Source of the DNA: an uncultured Armatimonadota bacterium
Lineage (GTDB): Bacteria > Armatimonadota > Fimbriimonadia > Fimbriimonadales > Fimbriimonadaceae
DNA length: 64,000 nucleotides
Assembly: GCA_903904815.1 (NCBI GenBank)
Contig: CAIVDU010000093.1
Span: 25,296 to 89,295, forward strand
Direction: 5' to 3'
Shown here: positions 31,201 to 38,895 of the stretch, in pieces
Layout of the letters: every line of letters begins with the position of its first letter
How positions within the stretch are numbered: position 1 is the first letter of the stretch
The notes under the pieces: model-generated
The model's database searches: none
Told to the model about the DNA's origin: nothing
The model's input: only the letters and a program-made list of their open reading frames with translations
Program-made: the position numbers and the translations under genes

Positions 31201-31560
31201 GTCTGCCACGAATTCTGGGTAGTCGATCCCGAAACTAATTTCTGCGAGAGCCCGATTGAGGTCGGTCGAGTTCAGGCGGAGGAGCCGCTTAGCCGACGGC
31301 GTGATTCGCTTGATCCTCAGTTCTCGGTCGAGGAAAACCGTCGCGACGTCAGTCGCCTCCAACAGGTCTTCGAGGTAACGGTTCGAACGCGCAAGGTCGG
31401 CGATATGGCACTTCAGTGCCTCATATGCCGCCGTCGACTGCTCCACGTTACGGCTCTGTGTCTCACCCGGCGTGGTAATTGTCCCGTCTCGTGATGACGT
31501 TTCGCCACCAGCCTCTGGCCAAGGAAGATCATGATTCTCCTGAGAGTCAGGCTCGGTCAT
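28261..31560 (-). CDS. Multi-PAS/GAF sensor histidine kinase
   Basis: It has 1099 residues with no membrane helix, so it is a cytoplasmic sensor. N-terminal PAS (about 50-170, of the CheB/CheR-associated type), second PAS (185-310), GAF (about 320-480), three more PAS domains (485-610, 610-735, 745-865), a coiled linker, then the dimerisation domain with phospho-His in YSVAHDLRQQ (about 886) and the ATPase domain (N box ENLMDNACKY, G1 VRDNGIGF, G2 GTGIGLANVK). Repeated DVTERK and DITEQK tags mark PAS ends. The ATG has GGAGGA upstream. It is convergent with the single-domain regulator, its likely partner. Ligand or light sensing cannot be decided; no canonical phytochrome Cys motif was noted. 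Confidence 0.92.
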   Translation of the reverse strand: MTEPDSQENHDLPWPEAGGETSSRDGTITTPGETQSRNVEQSTAAYEALKCHIADLARSNRYLEDLLEATDVATVFLDRELRIKRITPSAKRLLRLNSTDLNRALAEISFGIDYPEFVADVESSAHTVQPARREIRVPDGWYVARILPYLADEESGGGVALTFLDITEQKQAEREIVRLAADSERVRRVYETVLTNTPDFVYVLSLDYKFLYANNALLEMWGLGRENAIGKTLLEIGYEPWHAQMHEREIDQIRMSRQSIRGEVPFNGTHGRRIYDYIFVPIIGEDGEVEAIAGTTRDVTERKQAEESIRLSEARQRFTVRLADALRPLSDPIEVQEVASRLLGEQLAANRVVYFEIQGDMYVVERDYHKDVRSLVGRYPVSSFGPSLLADLLEGRTVIEDDATTQVDRPPGEQAAFAAIQVRGHVDVPLVKGGQFLAGMTVHDSKQRDWTSHEIALIEDTAERTWAAIERVRVEAALRRSEERSAFVRRSSGIGIWYCDLPFDVLQWDDLVKAHFHLPPGASVTIQTFYDRLHPDDREPTRLAMERSIETATPYNIDYRTVNPDTGAITWVRAIGRTFYAEDGTPISFDGVTLDVSERKIAEESLRKSQQRLEAVLLSIDDGLVVLDREWRHTFVSEQAARIVGVPQEEMLGKIIWDLFPDVEETIFYEEFRRAVTTGRPVHFEEYYAEPINKWLECSCYPSGDGLTVYFRDVTERKLRDTEREAAERTLAEERDKLRFMADSMPQKIFTATPDGSRDYFNRQWLEFSGRTSEQLEGLGWADLVHPEDRGGLLKAWSSAIKEERPFYYEYRLRSRDGTYRWHLSRAYPKQDDAGGITLWIGSSTDVDDARRSEELHRERLEREVGIRTEELMRSNEQLQGFTYSVAHDLRQQIRGISVNGTMLMREAEDTLSEESKTTLDALVGNAKRLSALVDDLLTYARLGRQDTKRIDLDLSTMAREVESYLRQSGQCGAKTKIRIAPGLKTQGDASMIRLVLENLMDNACKYSSEVENPIIEIGSDGEYFFVRDNGIGFEMEFVEKLFQPFERLHKDSEYPGTGIGLANVKRIIEKHGGVVKAESGFGGGATFSFKLGTSSAYN

Positions 31561-31822
31561 TTATAGTCCTCCACCGGTAAATAGAAATACACGCCAGCAC
31601 AGAAAGTACGACTTAAAGTCCGGAGCAGAGTTCTCGCCTACGGAATATGTATGCACGTTTTGAATCACAAGCAGAGAGATAAGAGCTCGAAATGGTGGGC
31701 TTCATTGTTCTGGCCTCGCCGCCGCTGACGCGTTCGAACAACACGTTAAGATTTGCAGACGCAATCTTAGCTTGCTCCTGCGCGACCTTCAGAGCACTCG
31801 ATATTCTTCCGAAAATAGCTGC

Positions 31823-32080
31823 ATGGTTGCCGCAAATGAATCGCTTTCTCTGACCATAGAGGACCTCGCTCGAAAGATCTTCCACGAGCAAGGACGCATT
31901 GCGGCCCAGCAATTGGAGTCTGTGGCGCCGATGTGCTGCCCGGTTTGTGGCAGACAGGTTTCGGTCCTGACTCAGTATCACGAGTTCATGTGCCACTCCG
32001 AGTGCGGTCCAGCTTTCATTCTGATGATGGAGCAGGCAAGGTTCTTCCGCATGGGAGAATCCGAGCAATCGGCCGCGTAG
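31823..32080 (+). CDS. Small zinc-ribbon-like protein
   Basis: About 85 residues. CCPVCGRQ and, 15 residues on, FMCHSECGP form a CxxC...CxxxC metal-binding arrangement. The start at 31823 is taken at the ATG before VAANES; an upstream in-frame start exists but would not extend the domain. It is divergent from the histidine kinase. The overlapping minus-strand frame lacks any domain and is treated as a shadow. Function unknown. Confidence 0.55.
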   Translation: MVAANESLSLTIEDLARKIFHEQGRIAAQQLESVAPMCCPVCGRQVSVLTQYHEFMCHSECGPAFILMMEQARFFRMGESEQSAA

Positions 32081-32233
32081 CAAACTCTCAAGGTCCTGTA
32101 AGCGCGTTGTTCTCACTGCACCTTCGATTGTCGCCCGAATCTGATCAGGCTGCCTACCCCCGGCACTGAGTTTCAGTCTCTGAAACGGAACCCTAGTCCG
32201 GTGCGTGCGTTCGAAGTATTTCGAGGGGAGAAC

Positions 32234-32344
32234 ATGCAGACACAGTCACGACAAGCTCTTTCGGAACAACTAATTCATCGAACTATCCGGCGTCGCTCGC
32301 CAGTGATAGATTCCATCGCTGAAACGAGGGGCTGCGGCCAGTGA
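32234..32344 (+). CDS. Micro-ORF of 36 residues, first of a coupled chain
   Basis: ATG at 32234 with a strong GAGGGGAGA ribosome site. The peptide begins MQTQSRQALSEQ and is basic (a TIRRRS motif). Its TGA overlaps a GTG as GTGA. No homolog is recognised. The good ribosome site and the overlap are the only evidence that it is translated; it could be a leader peptide for the downstream gene. Confidence 0.5.
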   Translation: MQTQSRQALSEQLIHRTIRRRSPVIDSIAETRGCGQ

Positions 32345-32418
32345 GCAAGATCAATGCCTTGGTCGCAAGAATTCTCAAAGACAACCCCAGCGCCGCGGAA
32401 GGAAATGAATCCGCGTGA
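32341..32418 (+). CDS. Micro-ORF of 25 residues, second of a coupled chain
   Basis: GTG at 32341 overlaps the previous stop and the TGA at 32416 overlaps the next GTG, both as GTGA. The peptide starts with SKINALVARILKDNP, a plausible short amphipathic helix. It has no independent ribosome site, so translation would rely on coupling. It may be part of a longer protein split by frame changes. Confidence 0.4.
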   Translation: MSKINALVARILKDNPSAAEGNESA

Positions 32419-32720
32419 GTATCTTTCTCCAAGAAACTTTATGGGTCGTCGTGCGAGAGTCGGAGAGTGCCAACGCACCCGTTCCTCGGCCGCTAGCGAG
32501 TGGATTCTCCGATGAAAGAGCCTATCGAGTGTTAGGGCTCCACTGTCCGTCCGAAACATCGGAGGCCTATTTCATCCTTTGCAACGACCGAAATGAGGTG
32601 TGGTTTATTTCGAATCAGCACTTCAGGGTGCATGAAGGGCAAATGCATTCGAAACCGGTTGAGGCATTTCCCATTCCATCCTCGAAGAGCGTTCAAGCCT
32701 CTAAAGGGCGATTACTATAG
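32415..32720 (+). CDS. Hypothetical protein, 101 residues, third of a coupled chain
   Basis: GTG at 32415 overlaps the preceding stop. The protein begins MSIFLQETLWVVVRES and holds a compact alpha/beta-looking domain (YRVLGL, AYFILCNDRNEVWFISN) and a Ser/Lys tail. No family recognised. It ends 43 bases before the stop of the convergent gene on the other strand. Its frame follows the two micro-ORFs by successive -1 steps. Confidence 0.55.
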   Translation: MSIFLQETLWVVVRESESANAPVPRPLASGFSDERAYRVLGLHCPSETSEAYFILCNDRNEVWFISNQHFRVHEGQMHSKPVEAFPIPSSKSVQASKGRLL

Positions 32721-32763
32721 GGCCTAAATGGACTTTGGCCCGGATTGACCGGGCCAGATTGAG

Positions 32764-33060
32764 TTAGGCCGAGGCCTTGTGGCGCCTCGTCTCCCAACCC
32801 TTCTTGGCGGCGGCGCTTCGAGAAGCTTGGCTTTGTGCCGCGCCACCCTTTTGACCGCCCTTAATCTCAGGCGAATGATTCTCGGCTTTCCCCCGTCCTG
32901 AACCGGATTTCTTTCCACCACCGCTGATCTTATTGACGGTCGCCCAGGCTCTGCTTTCGGCTTCCTTCTCGGACACGCCTCGCTTTTCGTAACCTTCTTC
33001 GATGTGTTCGGCCTGGCGCTTTTGTTTGTCGGTGTAAGCACCCTTATCTCCTCTCGGCAT
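32764..33060 (-). CDS. Small basic stress-type protein (MPRGDK family, often labelled plasmid stabilization)
   Basis: It has 98 residues. It matches the widespread small protein starting MPRGDKxxYTDKQKR and HIEEGYEKRGV, then SRAWATVNKxSGGGKKSGSG, with a Lys/Gly-rich tail. Function is not established despite the database name. ATG at 33060 is preferred, with AAGGGAGAG about nine bases upstream; a GTG three codons earlier is too close to it. Likely cytoplasmic and nucleic-acid-interacting by charge. Confidence 0.85.
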   Translation of the reverse strand: MPRGDKGAYTDKQKRQAEHIEEGYEKRGVSEKEAESRAWATVNKISGGGKKSGSGRGKAENHSPEIKGGQKGGAAQSQASRSAAAKKGWETRRHKASA

Positions 33061-33212
33061 GATGATCACTCTCCCTTGGAGTTTTCGCGTTGCTCTGAAC
33101 TCCTAACTTGGTTCGACAGTACAGCTACAGGGGCGGTTCCTCGTTGATATTGATGCGGGGAAAAACGAGAACTCTTGTCGAAGATTCGTCGATTCGCTAG
33201 ATAATCAAGGGC

Positions 33213-33620
33213 ATGGCTAATCTTCGAAAGCTGGCTTCTAAGTTCGCTTCTGGAGCCCCTAGCGGCCCCAGATACTTCGACCTGAATCCTGATCTCGGCG
33301 GCGATGAGACGAGGATGGCCCTGAGCCAAGCAGTCCTAGAGGTTGCAGATAACCAGATCCGGGAGTATGCGCCGGTCACCGCGACCTATGAGCGGCTGAT
33401 TTCCGAAGGAATCCACCCTGAAGATGCACGCCGGTTCATTGCAAATCTGGTCACGCGTCAGATGTTTTACGCAATGAAAGGCGAGCAACCGTTCGAAGAG
33501 TTGGATTCGTTATTTCAGCTTTCGGTCGAGCAACTCGATCAGCTTGACGAAGTGTCGCTCGGCGGCTTCCTCACGGTAGGCAGGTGTGTCTGCCATGGTG
33601 TACCCATGTGGCGCGTCTAG
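33213..33620 (+). CDS. Hypothetical protein with overlap into the opposing gene
   Basis: It has 135 residues. The N-terminal two thirds look protein-like (YFDLNPDLGGDETRMAL, ATYERLISEGIHPEDARRFIANL), mostly helical. The last 37 codons lie inside the end of the convergent dienelactone hydrolase gene, and their composition (GGFLTVGRCVCHG) is unlike the rest, as if a stop was lost and the reading extended. No domain recognised; possibly an accessory regulatory protein. Confidence 0.6.
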   Translation: MANLRKLASKFASGAPSGPRYFDLNPDLGGDETRMALSQAVLEVADNQIREYAPVTATYERLISEGIHPEDARRFIANLVTRQMFYAMKGEQPFEELDSLFQLSVEQLDQLDEVSLGGFLTVGRCVCHGVPMWRV

Positions 33621-34274
33621 ATAGACCTCGCTTATATGGGCGACTCCGGCCTCATTCAAAGCTTCATTCAGTCGCTTTTGTTGGTCGGCATTGGCGCTTT
33701 CGTCGTGATCGGCGTAAGCCAAATAGACCTCGGCCTTCAGGCTCCCGACGACGAGATGCACGCTGTCTGGCTCATCCGTGCCGAGATTTCCTCCATGGAA
33801 TCCGGCTACAGCCGCTACCCGTTCTGGAAATGCGGACGCCGCGCGCAAGGCAAATCGCGTTCCCATGCAGTAGCCACTCATTGCGACTGGCCCGGGAGCG
33901 ACGTCAGGACGGCCCTGAATGAAGTCCAGATATGCCTCTGCATCCTTGAGCACATTCTCGGGAGTCAACAGCTTCATCATCGGCATCAGACTCCCGAAGA
34001 GCTTTGGGCGGTTCTCAGCGGTCATTTGGCTCGCCAAATCCGTAAAGAGCGGCGAGCGGGCGCTGCGATAAAGCAGGTTTGGAGCAAGCACTACATATCC
34101 ACGAGCCGCGATTCGCGTAATCCATTCGTTGATCACCGGCCGAACGCCGAAAGCGTCCATCAAAAACAAGACGGCGGGAAACTTTCCGGTTCCCTCGGGA
34201 ACGGCCAGACTCGCGTCGCAAACTCCATCGGGAGTCACGATGTCGACAGTGGTGAGAGCGGCTTTAGCATCCAT
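33510..34274 (-). CDS. Dienelactone hydrolase family protein
   Basis: About 254 residues, alpha/beta hydrolase. The catalytic triad is readable: nucleophile Cys in MSGYCMGTRFAL, Asp in YADHDESA, and His in DAPHGYTM near the C-terminus. The strand-turn FLMDAFGVRPVI is typical. The open frame begins far upstream (34688) but those 138 codons lack family features, so the ATG at 34274 is used even though no ribosome site is clear. It likely hydrolyses lactones or esters. Its 3' end overlaps the convergent hypothetical gene. Confidence 0.88.
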   Translation of the reverse strand: MDAKAALTTVDIVTPDGVCDASLAVPEGTGKFPAVLFLMDAFGVRPVINEWITRIAARGYVVLAPNLLYRSARSPLFTDLASQMTAENRPKLFGSLMPMMKLLTPENVLKDAEAYLDFIQGRPDVAPGPVAMSGYCMGTRFALRAASAFPERVAAVAGFHGGNLGTDEPDSVHLVVGSLKAEVYLAYADHDESANADQQKRLNEALNEAGVAHISEVYLDAPHGYTMADTPAYREEAAERHFVKLIELLDRKLK

Positions 34275-34662
34275 GGGAACTGGGCAATTGCACCTGACAG
34301 TATGCCAAAGTGCCGCCCTAGTTCCAATCCCTGGCAAGGGAATTTTAGATGAGTATTTCGCTCGAAAACCATTGGCCGGTGGACGGAACTGTCCATACAG
34401 TCCTGTGAGGTCCGCGCTCGTGATGATGCTCAAGAGTCGCGAGTGTCTCCGCGATGAACGATGAGTGCTCGAGGGCAGCCCGGTCCAAAGTCGTACGGTT
34501 CGTTGCGCGAGACCGAGCGAAGCCGAAGCTCGGCTATTAAACTCCGGGAAATCACTTTCGACCCGGTATGAAAAGAACACCCCATTGACCGGCATCATGA
34601 AATCGAGGCGAAGCTGCTGGCCCTCCCTGATCGAGCCGTCCTTAGGCCGCGTTAAGGACTCA
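34275..34662. other. Intergenic stretch between DLH and DinB genes, no gene recognised
   Basis: An open minus-strand frame runs through the segment, but its composition (Arg/Ser-rich, no domain) suggests it is not a gene, apart from a possible remnant containing DFMMPVNGVFFSYRVES. Nothing else was identified. Confidence 0.3.
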
Positions 34663-35178
34663 TCAATTGTCCGGCGGGGTCTCGCCAAGCAGGTGTCGAA
34701 CCGAATACATCTGACCGGTGTGGTAGGCGATGTGGAAAGCGACGTAGTTCAGCAACTCTCCCAGGTTTGACTCGGGCGACCAGTGAGAAACCTTGCTCTG
34801 CAAGTCCGGATTGCGGGTTTTGAGATACCCCATCACTTCCTCATGGATCCGCAGCAACTCTTTGCAGACTCGTTCGGCGGTCATGGTCAGGTGCTCATCG
34901 GAGGGCGATGTTGTGACGGACGATGTGTAGTAACCAAATCGCGGATCCAGCAAAGTGCTCTTAACTTTGCAGTCTGAAAGGTCTCGATTGGCCCCACCCT
35001 CTTCACCTTCCCCCGCGAATCGAACCGCTTCCCAGTAGGCGATGTGGCCCGCCAATTCCCCGATCGATAGGAGCCCGGGCGCCGGTCGCAGCCAAACGTG
35101 GCCATCAGCAAGACCCCGGAATGCCTCGGACATTTCGAAATAGCAAAGGTCCAACGCCTTGAGGTAGGGGGCAAGCAT
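34663..35178 (-). CDS. DinB-family protein
   Basis: It has 171 residues, a four-helix bundle of the DinB/YfiT type that binds a metal with three histidines. These are visible in ELAGHIAYWE and in HIAYHTGQM, with a following SVRHLLG. Such proteins are often metal-dependent thiol transferases or hydrolases, induced by stress. The ATG at 35178 is used. The 253 bases beyond its start toward the ice-binding gene hold no recognised gene. Confidence 0.9.
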   Translation of the reverse strand: MLAPYLKALDLCYFEMSEAFRGLADGHVWLRPAPGLLSIGELAGHIAYWEAVRFAGEGEEGGANRDLSDCKVKSTLLDPRFGYYTSSVTTSPSDEHLTMTAERVCKELLRIHEEVMGYLKTRNPDLQSKVSHWSPESNLGELLNYVAFHIAYHTGQMYSVRHLLGETPPDN

Positions 35179-35430
35179 CGCGATTTGACCTTACCGCACG
35201 CATTGATAGCCTGGTAGAAATCCGCGAAATCTCTCCGGGCGTCCTTGGCAAGTCGGCGGTCTATCGTGTTCAGTTTCCAGTCAGGGCGCCTTATCCCGAG
35301 CAACTCTCTCGTGCCGAGCGATGCCGGAATGCTCTGCATCTTGTGCCCGGGAGCATTCAGATACTTCTGGAGCAATGGATCCCTTGGAAGAAGGCACGAT
35401 TCACCGTCAACGCCTCCATTAAGTTGGGGA
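35179..35430. other. Gap between DinB and the ice-binding gene
   Basis: Frames on both strands are open across much of this segment, but none has a ribosome site or a recognisable domain. It may contain the remnant of a gene. Confidence 0.25.
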
Positions 35431-36183
35431 TTAGCGGTGTTTACGGCGCTTTAGAAGAGCGAGGCACATCGGCGTCAGAACCAGAAGCGTTGCCGGCTCT
35501 CGAGTCGCGTTAGCACGAATCGTATTTGAGTCAAGCGAAATCGCGGCCGACTGAGCAATCAAACGGCCATCTAGGTTCGTCGCGCCGTTTGCCATCGTGA
35601 TGCTGGCTGAAGCGAGAACATTGCCTATGAACGCCGTATGAGACCCAATCGTCGCCGAGCTTCCAACCTGCCAGTACACGTTGCCCCCTTCGCCTCCATT
35701 CTCCAACCGGACGGAAGAGTTATTGGCCGTGATCAACGTGGAACCGATCTCAAAATCAAATCTTGCGTGCGCGTCGCCTTCAGCGTTAAGGGTAACGGTT
35801 CCCGTGAGAAATGCCGATGCAGCGAAGCGATAGACCCCCGGAAGCAGCGTCAAGCCTCCTAGATCCTGGCCGGTCAAGTCGTAGGTAAAGGCTTCATTTG
35901 CAATCGTGTTATAAGCGATCGTGGCGTCGGCCATCGCTTGAGCAGCGACCGGGTCCCCGGCATGCACCACTCCGATTATTGAGCCCGGCGCAAGGCCGGT
36001 AATGGTCGTTCCGGGCGACGTTCCGACGTCGCCCGTGAGACTCGTGTTACCCGTGTTTGTAATCGCGGACCCGCCAAGCACCGCAAAAGAGTTAGCACTG
36101 CCTAAGACTTGGGCGGCCGCTCCTGGGAACAGGAAACTAACCACGGCAATAGCAATTCCGTACTCCAAAAAACGTGTTCTCAT
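35431..36183 (-). CDS. Ice-binding-like (DUF3494) protein with degenerate PEP-CTERM tail
   Basis: About 250 residues, exported: signal segment YGIAIAVVSFLFPGAAAQ, then the DUF3494 domain with the repeated pattern GSANSFAVLGGSAITNTG, SLTGDVGTSPGT and later ATIGSHTAFIGNVLA, NGATNLDGRLIAQ. The fold is a beta-solenoid used by ice-binding and adhesion proteins. The end, EPATLLVLTPMCLALLKRRKHR, is a shortened PEP-CTERM (one Pro of the motif missing). ATG at 36183 is taken, with GGGGA upstream, rather than the longer frame start at 36240. Ice binding is not implied by family alone; adhesion is as likely. Confidence 0.85.
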   Translation of the reverse strand: MRTRFLEYGIAIAVVSFLFPGAAAQVLGSANSFAVLGGSAITNTGNTSLTGDVGTSPGTTITGLAPGSIIGVVHAGDPVAAQAMADATIAYNTIANEAFTYDLTGQDLGGLTLLPGVYRFAASAFLTGTVTLNAEGDAHARFDFEIGSTLITANNSSVRLENGGEGGNVYWQVGSSATIGSHTAFIGNVLASASITMANGATNLDGRLIAQSAAISLDSNTIRANATREPATLLVLTPMCLALLKRRKHR

Positions 36184-36409
36184 GGATCCCCAATACAGTC
36201 TCGGGATTTCACTACTGTGTGCAAGCCAAGTGTAAGTCATTCTACTAAGGCATTCTTGAGTAAACCTGTCTCACTTTTCATGGACGGAAATGATAGGGCA
36301 TGGACGTTCGCAAGTCCTTTCCACAGCATGCGGGTGACGGCCCGACGACGGATACCAACTTTTGAGTCATCGACCTCAGACCGAAATGGGTTTCTACTGC
36401 CACCCGCAC

Positions 36410-37660
36410 TTATACGCCCAGCGAATCGATCTTCCGTTGGAGGTGAGACTGCTCCGCCGGATTTCTGGCGATGGCGAAGGCTCTGGCTAGGCTCTCCTTT
36501 GCCTCTAGCACCCGATTAAGTTGGGATTGTAACTCTCCGAGTGTTGCCCAATAGAAAGGATATGATTCGAGTCGTTTGGGATCGGATATTCGGCCAATTT
36601 CCTCTAGACCACGTCCAGGGCCCTCGGACTGGGCGATTGCGATGGCTCGATTGAGAGCCACCACTGGCGAGTCATTGAGTTGTTGAAGGGCATTGTATAG
36701 GTGAACGAGTTTGTGCCAGTCCGTACTTTCAAAATCCTTCGCGCTCGCGTGCACGCCGGCCATTAGGGCTTCAATGTGATACTCGCTAAGCGATTGCCCT
36801 GAGCTGGCGCGACGAAGCAGAGCGAAGCCTGACTGAATATGCCTTTGATCCCAAAGTGATCGGTCCTGATCGAGAAGTTGCGTCAACTCGCCGGAAAGGT
36901 TTAGCTTCCCCGGCAATCGAGCCACGTGAAGGTGCATGAGTGCCGCAAGCGCAAACGTCTCGGTGGTTTGCCCGAAGGGGTTTTCGAACAGCATCGTGAC
37001 CAGACGGATGGCCTCCCGGCAAAGAAGCGGCTGAACCGGGGAGTCCTGAGATGCGCCGTGGTAGCCCTGATTGAAGAGGAGATAAAGCGCGCGATGGATC
37101 ACCGGCAGCCGTTCAAGAAAGTCTCGCTTCTGAGTGACGTCAAAGAGAGATCCCGATGCGGCCAGCGTCTTTTTGCCACGGGTGATGCGTTTGTCCACTG
37201 CGGGCAGCGCGCTTAAATAGGCTTGGGCCACCTCCTTGATGCTAAATCCGCACAAGTAATGCAGCATGATCGCCACTTGCGCTTCTTCCGAGAGGTTTGG
37301 ATGGCCGCAAGAGAACATGAGGCGCAGTTGATCATCTGCGATTGCATTCAGATTGGCAAGCTGATCTTCCTGCGCTAACCCCAAACCCTCAGTGTTTAAA
37401 CTCACACCGAGGTCCGTCGAGAGGCTCTGCAATCGACGCTCTCGACGCAGGATGTCGAGAGCTCGGTTCTTGGCCGCGGTGATCAACCACCCCGACGGAT
37501 TCTCTGGCAATCCGCGGACGCTCCAAACTTCTACGGCGCGACTACAGGCGTCCTGGGTAGCGTCCTCAATGAGGTCAATGTTCTGGATGCCGAATACTCT
37601 TGAGAGGGTCGCGGTGATACGACCCGTCTCGTGCCTAAAGAAGTGATCCGGCAGTTCCAT
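36410..37660 (-). CDS. ECF42-type RNA polymerase sigma factor
   Basis: It has 416 residues, much longer than simple ECF factors. Region 2 (ATQDACSRAVEVW, NPSGWLITAAKNRALD) and region 4 (FSIKEVAQAYLSALPAVDKRITRGKK) are at the N-terminus; the remaining 200 residues form a helical, TPR-like C-terminal domain (LYNALQQLNDSPVVALNRAIAIAQSEGPGRGLEEI, then SYPFYWATLGELQSQLNR) typical of group ECF42. Such sigmas are co-encoded with DGPF/YciI proteins, as here, and lack a normal anti-sigma. It is last in a three-gene unit whose inducing signal is unknown. Confidence 0.92.
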   Translation of the reverse strand: MELPDHFFRHETGRITATLSRVFGIQNIDLIEDATQDACSRAVEVWSVRGLPENPSGWLITAAKNRALDILRRERRLQSLSTDLGVSLNTEGLGLAQEDQLANLNAIADDQLRLMFSCGHPNLSEEAQVAIMLHYLCGFSIKEVAQAYLSALPAVDKRITRGKKTLAASGSLFDVTQKRDFLERLPVIHRALYLLFNQGYHGASQDSPVQPLLCREAIRLVTMLFENPFGQTTETFALAALMHLHVARLPGKLNLSGELTQLLDQDRSLWDQRHIQSGFALLRRASSGQSLSEYHIEALMAGVHASAKDFESTDWHKLVHLYNALQQLNDSPVVALNRAIAIAQSEGPGRGLEEIGRISDPKRLESYPFYWATLGELQSQLNRVLEAKESLARAFAIARNPAEQSHLQRKIDSLGV

Positions 37661-37667
37661 GCATAAC

Positions 37668-38006
37668 CTAAGAGCAGCCCTGGACGGGTCTCACTTCGAC
37701 TGACCCGCCGACGTGAGTGACCGGGCATGTCTTGGCAATCTCGATGGCGGCGTGTAGGGAATCCACTTGGACCAGGGTAAACCCGGAAATCACATCCTTG
37801 GCCTCCGCGAAGGGTCCGTCGTGAACGGCGCCTTGTCTCCCCGTGACCACGCTTCCGGCCGATCCGAGAGGGACTCCTTTGTCCTTGATCAGCCCTTGGC
37901 TTAGCAAGTCGTCAAACCAATCCATGCAGTCCTTGAGATGTGCCTGCAACTCTTCAGGAGACAGCTTTACGTCACCCGAGCGATAAACCAATGCGAATTC
38001 ACTCAT
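37668..38006 (-). CDS. YciI/DGPF-domain protein
   Basis: It has 112 residues. The motif DGPFAEAKDVISGF near the middle and the flanking SEFALVYRSG strand identify the YCII-related fold. In ECF42 loci these proteins are proposed sigma partners. It overlaps the SRPBCC gene by eight bases and is seven bases before the sigma start, so the three genes form a tight operon. Cytoplasmic. Confidence 0.9.
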   Translation of the reverse strand: MSEFALVYRSGDVKLSPEELQAHLKDCMDWFDDLLSQGLIKDKGVPLGSAGSVVTGRQGAVHDGPFAEAKDVISGFTLVQVDSLHAAIEIAKTCPVTHVGGSVEVRPVQGCS

Positions 38007-38895
38007 TTGATTTTCCTGTCGATTGCGGTAATCCAGGTTGGCCCTTACCCTCGGTGATCAGCCTGGCCAAACTTGACGATACAAAGTATTCCCAACCATT
38101 TCGGCATGCCGTGAAGCATTCGGATGTTGGCTCAATCCCCTTGTGTGTCATTGTAAGCAGGACGGAGTCCTCACGATCCTGAATCACCCAGATTATTTGA
38201 GTTCCGGTCCACTCCGTCTTGTTGTCGAGCCATTGGAGGCATGAGTCGGTAACTTCCCAAACGATCCGTTGGCCGAGCGAAATCTCGACGATTTGACATT
38301 TCGACATATGTCGGTCGCCGAATCGTACGGTGAAGCAGTCTCCAACGGATTTCGAACTTCCTTCGAACTCAGGGGACCACCACTCCGAAACGCGACAAAT
38401 TGACTCGAACGCCTCTGCCGCAGACGAGGGAACTGTCACCGAAACATGCAGTTGGCGTCCTCTCGGCATCCCTGCTCCTTCCTCGATGAGAGCGCGAAGA
38501 CTATCGCCAATGTGATGTTGCCAGCCCTGCGAACATCCTTCGAAGCATTCTAGCGCGGGGACTAACCCGAGGTGCGTCGCCATAACGTGAGCGCGGTTGT
38601 CCGTCGTTGCGATCTCAAAACGCATAGTCGTTCCGGTCCATTCGTTTTGATCTTCGAGCCAAGGCAGGTAGCAGTCCGTAACCAGCCAGGAAATGGCGGA
38701 ATTCTGCGCGAATTCGGTCACTTGGAAGTCGACGGAGGTATCGGCGAAGCGAACGGTGAAGCGAGAACCGACGCCTCGCGTCGAGCCTTCAATGTCCGTT
38801 GTCCACCAATCAGAGACCCGGCAGATAGCTTCGAAACTATCGGCGACAGTTGAATTGACCGCGATGCTGGTTTGAAAATCGGCAGTTGTAATCAT
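37999..38895 (-). CDS. Tandem SRPBCC (AHSA1-like) domain protein
   Basis: It has 298 residues, two similar halves (about 5-140 and 150-288) from an internal duplication. Each holds SFEAICRVSDWWTTDIEGS or AFESICRVSEWWSPEFEGS, FTVRFADTSV/FTVRFGDRHM, and WTGTTMRFEI / WTGTQIIWVI, ending in a helix with GWQHHIGDSLRALI / GWEYFVSSSLARLI. SRPBCC folds bind hydrophobic ligands; AHSA1-type often acts with ECF sigma loci. ATG at 38895 has GAGGAAA upstream. It is the first gene of the ECF42 operon and could carry the effector that tunes it. Confidence 0.9.
   Translation of the reverse strand: MITTADFQTSIAVNSTVADSFEAICRVSDWWTTDIEGSTRGVGSRFTVRFADTSVDFQVTEFAQNSAISWLVTDCYLPWLEDQNEWTGTTMRFEIATTDNRAHVMATHLGLVPALECFEGCSQGWQHHIGDSLRALIEEGAGMPRGRQLHVSVTVPSSAAEAFESICRVSEWWSPEFEGSSKSVGDCFTVRFGDRHMSKCQIVEISLGQRIVWEVTDSCLQWLDNKTEWTGTQIIWVIQDREDSVLLTMTHKGIEPTSECFTACRNGWEYFVSSSLARLITEGKGQPGLPQSTGKSNE

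Noticed and set aside
31613..32116. A 167-codon minus-strand frame opposite the zinc-ribbon gene
   Set aside because: No domain and unusual composition; the plus-strand frame has a paired-cysteine zinc motif.
34275..34688. N-terminal extension of the dienelactone hydrolase frame
   Set aside because: The 138 codons are Arg/Ser-rich and lack alpha/beta hydrolase features; the family starts at the ATG at 34274.
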